Positions 29,309-38,582 of a stretch of DNA of 40,577 bases are shown piece after piece. Under the pieces are notes generated by a model, which was given only the letters and a program-made list of their open reading frames with translations, searched no databases and was not told where the DNA came from. How positions within the stretch are numbered: the first letter of the stretch is position 1; every line of letters starts with the position of its first letter. Origin of the DNA: Candidatus Saganbacteria bacterium CG08_land_8_20_14_0_20_45_16 (GTDB taxonomy: Bacteria; Margulisbacteria; WOR-1; O2-12-FULL-45-9); the NCBI GenBank assembly GCA_002774365.1, contig PEYM01000086.1, positions 1-40,577 on the forward strand, given 5' to 3'. A program made the position numbers and the translations under genes.

Positions 29309-31630
29309 ATGAAAAGAATATTTTTTATTTTGTCGTCTATTTTTTTATTCAGTCTACCTGTTTGGGCCAGTTGGACAACAGAAGCCCAAGATATTAGCGC
29401 CCAAACTTACTATGACGTTCAATTTATTGGCGAAAAAATCGGTTTTGCGGTTGGGGATAAGGATACTTTTGCCACTAGCACTGACCGAGGCATCAATTGG
29501 ACCTCTTCAACTATTGCCGGTATTTCTACTTATGCCTGGTATGGCCTTTGTTTTTTAGATAGCCAAGAAGGTTTTGTCTGCGGTAGTGACGGCAACAATC
29601 CATCAAAACCAAAAATTTATGCCACAACTAATGCTGGCTCATCATGGAGCAATAAATCACCAGCCAGCTATAGTATCAATGGATCAATTGTCTATGATGT
29701 CTTTTTCCTAAATAGCACTACTGGCTGGGCCGGTGGATCAGGCAACAGTTTTTCCCCAGCTCAAAATTATTATTACACTAGCAATGGCGGAGTAAGCTGG
29801 ACACTAGAAGCAATTGAAGATACCAATCAGAACGCCTACCCAGAGATCAGAGAGCTTTATTTTAAAGATGCTTCTAACGGCTGGGCAGCCGGCAGACAGA
29901 CAGGCATGGGCGGTTATGTTTTTAACACTACTGACGGTGGTCTCACTTGGTCTCGACAACTTGGCAGCTCATCATTTCTAGAGCTTTATGGACTTGCTTA
30001 TCTATCTTCCGGCGGTAACGATCTGCTTTGGGTTACAGGGGGGGGGGCAGGGGGAGGCAGTAGCACTAATCAGTTCTATTCCTCGGATGATGGCGGCAGT
30101 ACCTGGACCTCAACAGTTTTTGATGTTTGGCCAGGAATGCGTAGCATCTCTTTTATTGATAAATACACTGGTTATTGTGTTGGAAACCAAGGAACAATTT
30201 ATAAAACAACTAATGCTGGTTCAGCTTGGACGTTAGTTGATTCTGGAACTACGCGAACTCTGCAAAAGGTCCATTATTACAACAGTTACAATGCTTGGGC
30301 TGTGGGCGGCGGTAACCCTGGTCGGATTATCCTAAAAGATGTCACCAATCCAACCATACTTTCTGTTGATCCCGCCTCTGGCAGCCAAGGAGACTCCCTC
30401 TCGGTTTTGATCACTGGGACTAATATTCAAGGCGATCCTCTAAGCTTTGGCTCTGGCATTACAGTCAATTCATTTGCCGTGGCAGGCGAATCAAACACCG
30501 AAGGCCTAGCTGATATCACCATTGACCCTGCTGCCTCTGTTGGCAATAGGGATATAACTTTAACTAATCCAGACTCAGGAGAAGTCACATCTGTCAACGC
30601 CTTTGCTGTCAATGACTCAACTACTACAACTACCACAACTACCACAACCATAACGACAACAACAACTACAATAACGACGACAACTACTACTACTACTACA
30701 ACTACCACAACCATAACGACAACAACAACAACAACTACAATAACGACGACAACAACTACTACTACAACTACCACAACCATAACGACAACAACAACTACAA
30801 TAACGACGACACTACCATCACCCACTACTACGACAACAACTACCAGTGTCCCACCCACAACCATTACCGCCACAACAACTGCCACAGTTACCTCAACTAC
30901 AGTAGCCAGCACAACCACAGTCACTATCACAATAACTACAACAACAATAACAACTACCACAACAACCATGACAACAACTACTACTATTACCAGCACCACC
31001 CTTAGTAACCCAACCCTTAACAGAGTAAATCCTAATAAAACCCAGGTACTTGAAAGCAGTGGTAAAGAAATTACTTTGATCCTTATTGGCACAAATTTTG
31101 CAGAGGGCGCTAGCGTTAAATTGACCAAGGCTGGACAATCAGACATTATTGGCACAGTTAATAGCGTTAGTAGCGACGGCACTACCATCAATGCTAAGTT
31201 CACCCTGCCGGCAAAAACCCAGGAAGGGACGATTGGCTATTGGGCTGCAGTAGTCACTAATCCTAACAGCCAGAGTGCCACGCTACCACACGCTTTTGCT
31301 ACTTCATATGCCGGTGTTTTCTTTTATCCCAATCAACTCTCTTTCCATGGCCTCCAGTCAAGCGCTACCACTTCAGCCGCTAGGATTGTCTACAATCTCA
31401 GCGCGGATACTCCAATTGAGGTCGTTATCTATGATATTCGGGAAATGAAAATTGTCTACCGCAGAAAATACGCCAGCGGTCAAACTGGCGGCAGCAGTGG
31501 CTATAACGAGATCCAATGGAACGGCCAGACGGATTTTGGCCACACCATTGCTAACGGCACTTATGTGTTGCAGATCTATTCTTCTAGAGGAGAAATAATT
31601 GGTCAAACTTATTTTGTGGTCAAAGATTAA
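29309..31630 (+). CDS. Secreted Ycf48-propeller protein with Thr-rich stalk and FlgD-like C-terminus
   Basis: The 773-residue protein has a signal peptide (MKRIFFILSSIFLFSLPVWA). Residues about 22-345 form Ycf48/BNR-like propeller repeats (repeated GWAxGxxG...TTNAGxxW blocks, for example STDRGINW, ATTNAGSSW, NTTDGGLTW). An IPT/TIG-like domain follows (350-432), then a 129-residue Thr-rich tract (438-566) that is almost pure Thr with Ile, a second IPT-like domain (570-670) and a C-terminal FlgD-like Ig sandwich (about 680-773: AARIVYNLSADTPIEVVIYDI to GTYVLQIYSSRGEIIG). Such C-termini occur in secreted surface proteins, sometimes as sorting tails. A G10 run (30038-30047) sits in the propeller. 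It heads the cluster with the strongest promoter in the window. Function unknown; adhesion or structure is a guess. Confidence 0.75.
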   Translation: MKRIFFILSSIFLFSLPVWASWTTEAQDISAQTYYDVQFIGEKIGFAVGDKDTFATSTDRGINWTSSTIAGISTYAWYGLCFLDSQEGFVCGSDGNNPSKPKIYATTNAGSSWSNKSPASYSINGSIVYDVFFLNSTTGWAGGSGNSFSPAQNYYYTSNGGVSWTLEAIEDTNQNAYPEIRELYFKDASNGWAAGRQTGMGGYVFNTTDGGLTWSRQLGSSSFLELYGLAYLSSGGNDLLWVTGGGAGGGSSTNQFYSSDDGGSTWTSTVFDVWPGMRSISFIDKYTGYCVGNQGTIYKTTNAGSAWTLVDSGTTRTLQKVHYYNSYNAWAVGGGNPGRIILKDVTNPTILSVDPASGSQGDSLSVLITGTNIQGDPLSFGSGITVNSFAVAGESNTEGLADITIDPAASVGNRDITLTNPDSGEVTSVNAFAVNDSTTTTTTTTTTITTTTTTITTTTTTTTTTTTTITTTTTTTTITTTTTTTTTTTTITTTTTTITTTLPSPTTTTTTTSVPPTTITATTTATVTSTTVASTTTVTITITTTTITTTTTTMTTTTTITSTTLSNPTLNRVNPNKTQVLESSGKEITLILIGTNFAEGASVKLTKAGQSDIIGTVNSVSSDGTTINAKFTLPAKTQEGTIGYWAAVVTNPNSQSATLPHAFATSYAGVFFYPNQLSFHGLQSSATTSAARIVYNLSADTPIEVVIYDIREMKIVYRRKYASGQTGGSSGYNEIQWNGQTDFGHTIANGTYVLQIYSSRGEIIGQTYFVVKD
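30620..31005 (+). repeat. Degenerate ACN triplet array encoding poly-Thr
   Basis: About 386 bp of ACT/ACA/ACG/ACC codons with scattered ATA. It contains three close copies of a longer unit, starting ACTACCACAACCATAACGAC at 30638, 30701 and 30767 and each ending ATAACGACGAC, 63 and 66 bp apart. This shows expansion by duplication of blocks, not only by triplet slippage. After 30810 the array becomes less regular (ACC and CCA interruptions). Confidence 0.85.
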
Positions 31631-31636
31631 AACTGA

Positions 31637-33511
31637 ATGCCCAAATATTTTAAAATTATATTTTTATTCATTGGTTTGGTTCTCTGGTCAGGGTTAAGCC
31701 TGGCCCAAGAGATCAAGTTTTCCTCTGACATTACTAGGCTTGCGGTTGGCGCTAGGCCCCTGGGCATGGGCAAAACATTTTGCGGCTTGGCCGATGACAT
31801 TAGCGCCATGTACCTTAATCCAGCGGGCTTAGCTTTTCTTGCGGCCCCGCAAGCCTTAAGCCTCTCGGGAAAATTCGTCAACACTGTAAATTATTTTACC
31901 TTAGCCGGCGCCACCCCAGCCTCAATCGGGACCCTGGGCATAGGTTATACCAGCGCGGGCATTGGTTTTTCTGCTCCTAACCTTAATCTCGTAGAAATAG
32001 CCACTGGTGAATACAGGGTTATTCCTTCAAGCAATGAGAGCGTTTCTTTTGATTATCAAAACCAAGTGCTAGCCTTTACGTATGGCACAACATTTTTCAG
32101 GGAAAATCTGGCCTTTGGTACAACTCTCAAGCTATTTAGCGAAAACATCAGCGGTTCAAGCAATGGCTCGTCTTTAGGCAAAGACCTGGACATCGGACTG
32201 CTTTTCAAACCTAATGCTTATATTAACCTGGGCCTGGTCGCCCAAAACGTTTTGCCAGTGGAACAAGGCGGAAAAATTACCTGGGACACAGGGCAAAAAG
32301 AAGCTATCCCAACAACCATAACACTCGGCACCAACATTAAGCTGACAACCAGCGGCGAGCTTAATCTTGGGGCAGATTACAGCTACCAACCAGAACTGGG
32401 TCAAATCCCTGGCTTCTGGCACTTGGGGATTGAATGGTGGCCCACGCCAATTTTCGCGGCCAGGGCTGGCCTTGACCAGGATGTCATTGGCAGCGGAACA
32501 GGCACAGCCTTTGAAACTGTAAACAATCTCACCAGCGGGGTTAGTTTAAAGTTTGACAGTTTCCGCTTTGATTACGCTTACCACAAATATAATGATCTTA
32601 GCAACAATGATACCCATTATTTCTCGTTAGTTTTTGAGGGGCTCAAATTTATCCCCTTGCAAATCACTGAGCCAAGTGATCAGCTAATCACTCACGCCTC
32701 AACTATTAAAGTTGCCGGCTTTCTGCAAGATCATCGAGTCGCTTATTTGCAAATCAAAGACCAGGTGGTTCAAGCCAGCAAAGGTTCTTTTGAAGCTGAG
32801 GTTTCGCTTGATCTAGGCAAAAATACCATTTGGGTTGCTGGATTTGACCGTCATGGCAAATTAGTGGTCAGCAAAAAAACCCGAGTCTTGCGGTTAATAC
32901 AATACAAAGATATTCCTAATGACTATTGGGCCAGAGAGACGATTGAAGAATTGGGTACCTTGGCACTCATGCCTGGTTACAAGGACAATACTTTCCATCC
33001 CGAAAAAGAGACCCCGCGGGCTAATTTTTTGATTAGCTTGCTCAATATTGGCGAGATTCCGCCAGCCGAACAACTTGATCCTTTCCCCTTTGTTGACATC
33101 AAAACCAGTGATTCCGTGGCCCCTTATGCTAAGGCTGGCTATGACACTAAACTTGTGGTCGGTTATCCAGATAAGACGTTTAGGCCATGGCGCATCCTCA
33201 ACCGGCTTGAAGGCGCGATCATGGCTGTTAGGTTCTCAAATTTCACTCTTGACGAGGTCTTAGAGCGGCCATACCTAGACATTACGGCACGGCACTGGGC
33301 CATTAATGAGATCAGCGCGGCCAAGCAAAACAACCTTTTAAAATTTGCCCTGGAATACCTCTACCCTAAGAAAAAAATCACACGGGCAGAGCTGGCAATA
33401 ATGCTAGCTAATACGCCCAAAGTCCTGGTGCAAGTCCAAGCCCTACTTGATTTTGAGGCTGGTTATGAAATAATCTATCCATATCAAGGAGTAAATGGGC
33501 AGCTAAATTAG
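31637..33511 (+). CDS. Outer-membrane barrel (PorV/UPF0164-like) fused to C-terminal SLH domains, copy 1
   Basis: A signal peptide (IFLFIGLVLWSGLSLAQ) precedes the PorV/UPF0164-like start RLAVGARPLGMGKTFCGLADDISAMYLNPAGLAFL. A barrel of repeated amphipathic strands runs to about residue 335 (RFDYAYHKYNDLSNNDTHYFSLVFEGL). Then comes an Ig-like part (about 342-420, SDQLITHASTIKVAGFL) and three SLH repeats (424-600): IPNDYWARETIEELGTLALMPGYKDNTFHPE, FVDIKTS...VGYPDKTFRP and DITARHWAINEISAAKQNN. The SLH binding motif is weak in the first two (PRANF, NRLEG) and standard in the third (TRAEL). Most SLH-barrel proteins known (OmpM, SlpA) have SLH first. It is 6 nt after the Ycf48 gene and lacks its own promoter. 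Confidence 0.78.
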   Translation: MPKYFKIIFLFIGLVLWSGLSLAQEIKFSSDITRLAVGARPLGMGKTFCGLADDISAMYLNPAGLAFLAAPQALSLSGKFVNTVNYFTLAGATPASIGTLGIGYTSAGIGFSAPNLNLVEIATGEYRVIPSSNESVSFDYQNQVLAFTYGTTFFRENLAFGTTLKLFSENISGSSNGSSLGKDLDIGLLFKPNAYINLGLVAQNVLPVEQGGKITWDTGQKEAIPTTITLGTNIKLTTSGELNLGADYSYQPELGQIPGFWHLGIEWWPTPIFAARAGLDQDVIGSGTGTAFETVNNLTSGVSLKFDSFRFDYAYHKYNDLSNNDTHYFSLVFEGLKFIPLQITEPSDQLITHASTIKVAGFLQDHRVAYLQIKDQVVQASKGSFEAEVSLDLGKNTIWVAGFDRHGKLVVSKKTRVLRLIQYKDIPNDYWARETIEELGTLALMPGYKDNTFHPEKETPRANFLISLLNIGEIPPAEQLDPFPFVDIKTSDSVAPYAKAGYDTKLVVGYPDKTFRPWRILNRLEGAIMAVRFSNFTLDEVLERPYLDITARHWAINEISAAKQNNLLKFALEYLYPKKKITRAELAIMLANTPKVLVQVQALLDFEAGYEIIYPYQGVNGQLN

Positions 33512-33570
33512 CACAAGTTTGTCAGTAGTTATTACGATATTATTTTAGGGACAGGGAAGCAGGAATTCGA

Positions 33571-33600
33571 TTGACATTAAGTTCACTAGGATGCTAAAAT
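33571..33600 (+). promoter_or_regulatory. Promoter of the second barrel-SLH gene
   Basis: TTGACA (33571-33576), 18 nt, TAAAAT (33595-33600). It excludes an upstream ATG at 33591, which lies in the -10 region, and supports ATG 33615 behind AAAAGGGG (33603-33610). Confidence 0.65.
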
Positions 33601-33614
33601 TTAAAAGGGGTTAT

Positions 33615-35516
33615 ATGAAAAAAATCCTGCTGCTCGCAATTATTTTTCTTTTATTGGGCGCCTCAATAGTATTGGCGCAAGCAGCCCCTGATCCGATTCG
33701 TATTGCCACTGGCGCCAGGACCCTGGGCATGGGCAAAGCTTTTGTTGGTTTAGCTGATGACGTTAGCTCTGTCTTCCTTAACCCAGCAGGCTTAGCTGCT
33801 CCTGATCGCTGGCAAATCACCTCAATGTCAGGAAAGCTCCTAGAAGAATACAATTATGTTTCCCTATCAGGCCTCTACCCTACCAAATTTGGCAATTTCG
33901 GGCTGGCCTATATACGCTCCGACATCTCCGGGGCCTTGCCAACAACCATTGAGGTCGGATCTAACCATGATGACCCTATTTACACAGTTGACCTAACCCA
34001 AGAGCAGATGAGTTATTACAACAACCTGATCATGCTCTCTTACGCCAATAAACTTGCGCCTTTGTTCCAACTGCCGGCTCTCAATACTGTCAGCGCTCGT
34101 TTCCCAGGACTAAAAGACATACAAGTTGGGGCCAATGTCAAACTTTTTGCTGTTAATCTAACTGGCGACCACATTGAACGCGGCAGTGCTAGTGGCACAG
34201 AGCTTGACCTAGGCATTCAGGGTAAACCCCTCTCCTGGCTGGCACTTGGCGCCAATATTCAAAACGCGCTGCCAATGTCCATGGGAGGAAAACTTGTTTA
34301 TCAATCTGGTTGGGAAGAGTCTTATCCAGCTATCCTAAAGGCTGGCGCGGCCTTTGACCTGCTTGGCCCAGAAAACGCGCTTTACAAATTTGGCACTCAT
34401 AAGCTCACGCTTTTAACTGACTTTGATTATGAGATCTCCCGCTCCAGCAAGATCCCAACTTTACTCCATCTAGGAGCTGAATGGAAGCCAATTAATCTTA
34501 TTGCCATCAGGGCTGGCATTGATCAAGAGATGGCTGGGACCAACAACATTGAGAACAATTTTAGCTCAGGCGTTGGCATTTACTATGGTGATTTTAGGTT
34601 TGATTATGCCTATCACCAGTTTGCCGGCGCACCTGGCATTGACAACCACTTTTTCTCGCTCTCATATGGGATTGCTCCGGCTAGGCAAGTGGAAGACCCT
34701 CTAATCTCCTCGCCAGACAAGCTAATAACAACCGAAACAGTGGTCGCTATTAAGGGCAAGGCGGTTGACACTGAAATTATGTCAATCAAGGTCAATGGAC
34801 TTAAAGTAACCATGTCTCCTAGGGGCGATTTTGAAACTAATGTTTCCTTGCACGTAGGCAAGAACACTATTTTAGTCGAGGGCCTTGATTATAACGGCAA
34901 GCCGATTGCCAGCGACACCCTTAGGATATTAAGGCTAATTACCTACCCAGATGTCCATAAAACCCATTGGGCCAATGAACAAATTGATTATATTGGCACA
35001 CTAGGGGTTATTAAAGGTTATCCTGACGGCAGCTTTAAACCAGAGGGGACCATCAGCCGAGCAGAGCTATCCACTCTCCTTATGAGGATCACCATGAACG
35101 GAGACAGCAACGTGCCAAACGCCTCTAAGAAACGTTTCAAGGACCTGCCTTTGACTCACTGGGCAGCCAAATATGTCAATCTGGCAGCCGCAACTGGTAT
35201 TGTCAAAGGTTATCCTAACAACACCTTTAAGCCTTCTGGCAATGTTACCCGGGCCGAGGGCTTGACCATGATCACTCGTTTTGGCGGGGTAAGCAAAGAA
35301 AGCTACTCTAATCTGTTCATTGATGTTAAGAAAAACCACTGGGTCGCGCCGATCCTAGCCGGGGCTTATCAAGAAGGAATGCTTATTCACTTTAAAGACA
35401 AGCCTTTCTTCCCAAATAATAAGCTTATCCGTTCAGAAGCAGTTGAGCTACTCTATCGCAGCAAACCAGTTATTACGCTGATCGAAGATTTACGTGATTT
35501 TGAGAAAGGATACTAA
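33615..35516 (+). CDS. Outer-membrane barrel (PorV/UPF0164-like) fused to C-terminal SLH domains, copy 2
   Basis: This 633-residue paralogue of the preceding gene has the signal peptide MKKILLLAIIFLLLGASIVLAQ and the diagnostic RIATGARTLGMGKAFVGLADDVSSVFLNPAGLA. The barrel ends near residue 350 (FRFDYAYHQFAGAPGIDNHFFSLSYG). An Ig-like part follows (DKLITTETVVAIKGKAVD), then three SLH repeats from about residue 443: YPDVHKTHWANEQIDYIGTLGVIKGYPDGSFKPE with SRAEL, FKDLPLTHWAAKYVNLAAATGIVKGYPNNTFKPS with TRAEG, and FIDVKKNHWVAPILAGAYQEG with RSEAV. Its SLH motifs are closer to consensus than those in copy 1. It has its own promoter but is 13 nt before the next gene. Tethering an outer-membrane barrel to cell-wall polymer is inferred. 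Confidence 0.8.
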   Translation: MKKILLLAIIFLLLGASIVLAQAAPDPIRIATGARTLGMGKAFVGLADDVSSVFLNPAGLAAPDRWQITSMSGKLLEEYNYVSLSGLYPTKFGNFGLAYIRSDISGALPTTIEVGSNHDDPIYTVDLTQEQMSYYNNLIMLSYANKLAPLFQLPALNTVSARFPGLKDIQVGANVKLFAVNLTGDHIERGSASGTELDLGIQGKPLSWLALGANIQNALPMSMGGKLVYQSGWEESYPAILKAGAAFDLLGPENALYKFGTHKLTLLTDFDYEISRSSKIPTLLHLGAEWKPINLIAIRAGIDQEMAGTNNIENNFSSGVGIYYGDFRFDYAYHQFAGAPGIDNHFFSLSYGIAPARQVEDPLISSPDKLITTETVVAIKGKAVDTEIMSIKVNGLKVTMSPRGDFETNVSLHVGKNTILVEGLDYNGKPIASDTLRILRLITYPDVHKTHWANEQIDYIGTLGVIKGYPDGSFKPEGTISRAELSTLLMRITMNGDSNVPNASKKRFKDLPLTHWAAKYVNLAAATGIVKGYPNNTFKPSGNVTRAEGLTMITRFGGVSKESYSNLFIDVKKNHWVAPILAGAYQEGMLIHFKDKPFFPNNKLIRSEAVELLYRSKPVITLIEDLRDFEKGY

Positions 35517-35529
35517 TGAGGTGAAAATA

Positions 35530-38500
35530 ATGCGACGTTTTACAATTGGGCTGGCATTTTTGTTATTACTAATTTTTCAAGTTGGCGCTGGCGCTACCAA
35601 CACGTGGATTGACCAAACCAGTCCTGCTTCTCAAGGCTTAAATGACGTTTGCTTTATTGATACTTCTACTGGAATTGCGGTTGGGGACAATCAAAATATT
35701 ATCAAAACCACGGATTACGGCACAACTTGGACATCAAAAAGTCCTGGATTCGAGTCACAATCTCATTTTCATGGCATTCAGTTTCCAACCGCTTCCGTAG
35801 GCTATATCGCTGGCGCCACAACTTCAGCTTTGTTCTATAAAACAACTGATACTGGAGAAACCTGGAGTGATCTCTCCTCACATGTTGGTACACTGGCTTC
35901 CCAACTTTATGATCTACAGTTTTTTGACGCTAATAATGGCTGGGTTGTGGGTTATCACGATACCGAAGCGGCTCTGCTAAAAACAACTGACGGTGGAATA
36001 AGTTGGGAACGAAAAGCAATAGGCGCCTCAGGCAATAGAACTTATTTTGGGCTGCACTTTATTGATACTAATACAGGTTGGGTTGTGGGCAGCTTGGGAC
36101 TGATTTACAAAACAACTGACGGTGGGACAAATTGGACTCAACAAGAGACAACAATCACCAACCAAAATTTACGCGACGTGTTTTTTATTGATAGCAATAA
36201 TGGCTGGACAGTTGGGGAAGGGAGCGTAATTATGAAAACCACTAATGGTGGAACAACTTGGTCTCTTATTGACTGCGGGATTTCTAATGCTTATTTTACC
36301 AAGGTCTATTTTATTAACGCAACCACTAGCTGGGTAGTTGGCTGGAGCGGTCTTGTCCTAAAATCAACTGATGGTGGGGAAACCTGGGCACCTGATACCA
36401 ACATAACAACAAGTGACACTGAATATCTCAATGGGATTAATTTTGTTGATCCCAATAATGCAACTATTGTGGGCAAAGGGAGCGACATTATCTTCAACTA
36501 TGGTGCTGTCCCTGATTTTTCTCTCTCTCCTAGCACACGCGCCCAAGGCTGGAGCGGGACTATTACTTGTACTGCTTCAGCGTATTTTAGACCTGACGTG
36601 GCAGTAACTATTAGCAAGACTGGCGGTAGCGGCTTTGATTATACTTATTCATATAACAGTTCAATGGAAATAACTATTCCAACTACTTTAGCCGCAGATG
36701 CTACTACTGGTGATTGGACTGTTACACTAACTGATGGTGACGGACGCTCAGCCGCACAAACTTTTACTGTTAACGACGCCCCAACAATAAGCGATATCAG
36801 TCCAGCTAATAGAGCTCAAGGCTGGAGCGGTGATATGACTGTAACTGGAACCAACTTCCGAGCTGGCGCCACAGCAAGTGTGGCCAAATCCGGCGGTTCT
36901 GGATTTGCTTACTCTTACACCCGCGATAGCGCCACCCAATTCACTATTCCAGCCACCTTGGCCGCGGATGCCACTACTGGCGACTGGACAATTACTGTAA
37001 CTAATACTGACACCAGCGCTACTTCTGCTGCCTTTGCCGTCAATGCCTCACTGGCCATTGATTCAGTAACCCCTGACAATAAATATCTGGGTTGGACTGG
37101 AGAAATAACCTTAGAAGGCTCTGGTTTTCAATCTAGCGTAGCAGTTACTATGACCAAAACAGGCGGGACTGGCCTTAGTTATTCCTATAACCGCGACAGT
37201 GCTACGAAAATAACTTTAACCGCCACGATCGCAGCCACTGCCTCGGTCGGCGCTTGGGTTATTACAGCCACGAATCCTGACAGCAGTGCTAACACGGCCA
37301 CCTTTACTGTTAATAATTTACCAAAGATTATTTCCCTTTCCCCTGCCAGTCTTACCCAAGGCGCTACGGCAAGGGACATAGTCATCACTGGTGATTATTT
37401 CCAAGACGGACTAACCACAAGTAGTTTAAGTTTTGCTGGAGGCGGGATTACCATTAATTCCTTAACTCGCAACAGTACCACCAGTGTCACAGCTAATCTA
37501 ACAATAGCCAGTAGCGCAACCACTGGAGATAGGGCTATCACCTTGACCAATCCAGACGGCGGGATAACAACAGCCAGCGACCTTTTTAGCATCAGCGCGG
37601 CTTCAACGCCAACTCAACCCAACCCAACTATTAGCTCCGTTAGCCCTAACACTGGCGATCAAGGCACGAGCTCGCTTAATCTAACAGTGAGGGGCGAAAA
37701 CTTTTTAGCCACACCCACAGTTTCACTGGGCAGCGGGATAACTGTTAACTCGGTTACATTTAATGATGCAACTTCACTGACCGCTAATATCAGCATTGCG
37801 GCCAGCGCGGCCCTAGGCTCAAGAACCATCACGGTGACAAACTCATCGCCAGCCGGCAGCTTGGGCAGTATGTCAGACGCCTTTTTTGTTACGGCTTCCG
37901 GAGCTTTGCCAGTAACAATAGAATCAGTTTCGCCTAATTTGATATATGTAACTTCTGAGGGCGCAGCCGCTAGCCTAGCCTTCAGGCCACTCTCAACTAG
38001 TCTTAATCCATTTGCCGAGGCTAGTCAAATCCTGACTATCTACGGCCACAATTTCCATGCTAACCCAAGCGCATCCTTTTCCCCCAGCCTGCCTATCCAA
38101 TCGATCAATCGCAGGGATAGCTCCCATATCTTGGTTTACTTTACGCCAAGTGTGGGAACTTATGATATTACAGTTTCTAATAGCGATGACGGCAGCTCTG
38201 GCACAGGCAGCAATCTCTTGACTGTTCGAGCAGCAAGCACAAACGCAGTTACGATGAAATCTGTCTTTGCCTATCCCAATCCCTGGAACCCTCTTAGCGG
38301 CAACCTTACTCTGCAGTTCTTTTTTGACCGTGCTTGTCAGATCAAGATAGTTATTGCTGGAATTGATCTAATTGTCAGGGGTGAAATTGTGCAAAACTGT
38401 GTTGCCGGCAAAAACAATATTACCTGGGACGGCAATCCCAACGGATCCTTTAGCCATCTGCCTCAGGGCATTTATGTAATGACCATCTATGTAATTGAAA

Positions 38501-38556
38501 ATGGCTCAGCCAGAAAACTGGGTACCTACAAACTAGGTGTCGCCTACTTTAAGTAA
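35530..38556 (+). CDS. Secreted Ycf48-propeller protein with Ig/IPT repeats and FlgD-like C-terminus
   Basis: The 1008-residue protein starts MRRFTIGLAFLLLLIFQVGAGA (signal peptide). Residues about 24-340 are Ycf48/BNR propeller repeats (IIKTTDYGTTW, LLKTTDGGISW, IYKTTDGGTNW, IMKTTNGGTTW, VLKSTDGGETW). Then come three tandem Ig-like units sharing the turn RAQGWSG/RAQGWSG/KYLGWTG (starting near residues 335, 425 and 515), two IPT/TIG-like units (SPASLTQGA..., SPNTGDQGT...) and a FlgD-like C-terminus (FAYPNPWNPLSGNLTLQFFFDRACQIKIVI ... GIYVMTIYVI). I chose ATG 35530 because GAGGTGA lies just upstream and a proper signal peptide results. It resembles the 29309 gene, but has Ig repeats where that has the Thr tract. 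Function unknown. Confidence 0.75.
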   Translation: MRRFTIGLAFLLLLIFQVGAGATNTWIDQTSPASQGLNDVCFIDTSTGIAVGDNQNIIKTTDYGTTWTSKSPGFESQSHFHGIQFPTASVGYIAGATTSALFYKTTDTGETWSDLSSHVGTLASQLYDLQFFDANNGWVVGYHDTEAALLKTTDGGISWERKAIGASGNRTYFGLHFIDTNTGWVVGSLGLIYKTTDGGTNWTQQETTITNQNLRDVFFIDSNNGWTVGEGSVIMKTTNGGTTWSLIDCGISNAYFTKVYFINATTSWVVGWSGLVLKSTDGGETWAPDTNITTSDTEYLNGINFVDPNNATIVGKGSDIIFNYGAVPDFSLSPSTRAQGWSGTITCTASAYFRPDVAVTISKTGGSGFDYTYSYNSSMEITIPTTLAADATTGDWTVTLTDGDGRSAAQTFTVNDAPTISDISPANRAQGWSGDMTVTGTNFRAGATASVAKSGGSGFAYSYTRDSATQFTIPATLAADATTGDWTITVTNTDTSATSAAFAVNASLAIDSVTPDNKYLGWTGEITLEGSGFQSSVAVTMTKTGGTGLSYSYNRDSATKITLTATIAATASVGAWVITATNPDSSANTATFTVNNLPKIISLSPASLTQGATARDIVITGDYFQDGLTTSSLSFAGGGITINSLTRNSTTSVTANLTIASSATTGDRAITLTNPDGGITTASDLFSISAASTPTQPNPTISSVSPNTGDQGTSSLNLTVRGENFLATPTVSLGSGITVNSVTFNDATSLTANISIAASAALGSRTITVTNSSPAGSLGSMSDAFFVTASGALPVTIESVSPNLIYVTSEGAAASLAFRPLSTSLNPFAEASQILTIYGHNFHANPSASFSPSLPIQSINRRDSSHILVYFTPSVGTYDITVSNSDDGSSGTGSNLLTVRAASTNAVTMKSVFAYPNPWNPLSGNLTLQFFFDRACQIKIVIAGIDLIVRGEIVQNCVAGKNNITWDGNPNGSFSHLPQGIYVMTIYVIENGSARKLGTYKLGVAYFK

Positions 38557-38582
38557 TAATTTCGGGTGAAACAGAAGAAGAC

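Noticed and set aside
30620-31005. Possible CRISPR array in the repeat-rich region
   Set aside because: The units lie in frame within a secreted protein, there are no unique spacers of constant length, and no cas genes are present.
30427-31203. 258-codon valine-rich open frame on the minus strand
   Set aside because: It is the reverse strand of the Thr-encoding triplet array: GTN repeats keep the frame open. No ribosome-binding site, and the plus-strand gene has a signal peptide and known domains.
33551-33570. AGGGACAGGG-like stretch as an insertion-sequence end
   Set aside because: Only a short resemblance to the GGGACATT end at 700-722, with no partner repeat or transposase nearby.
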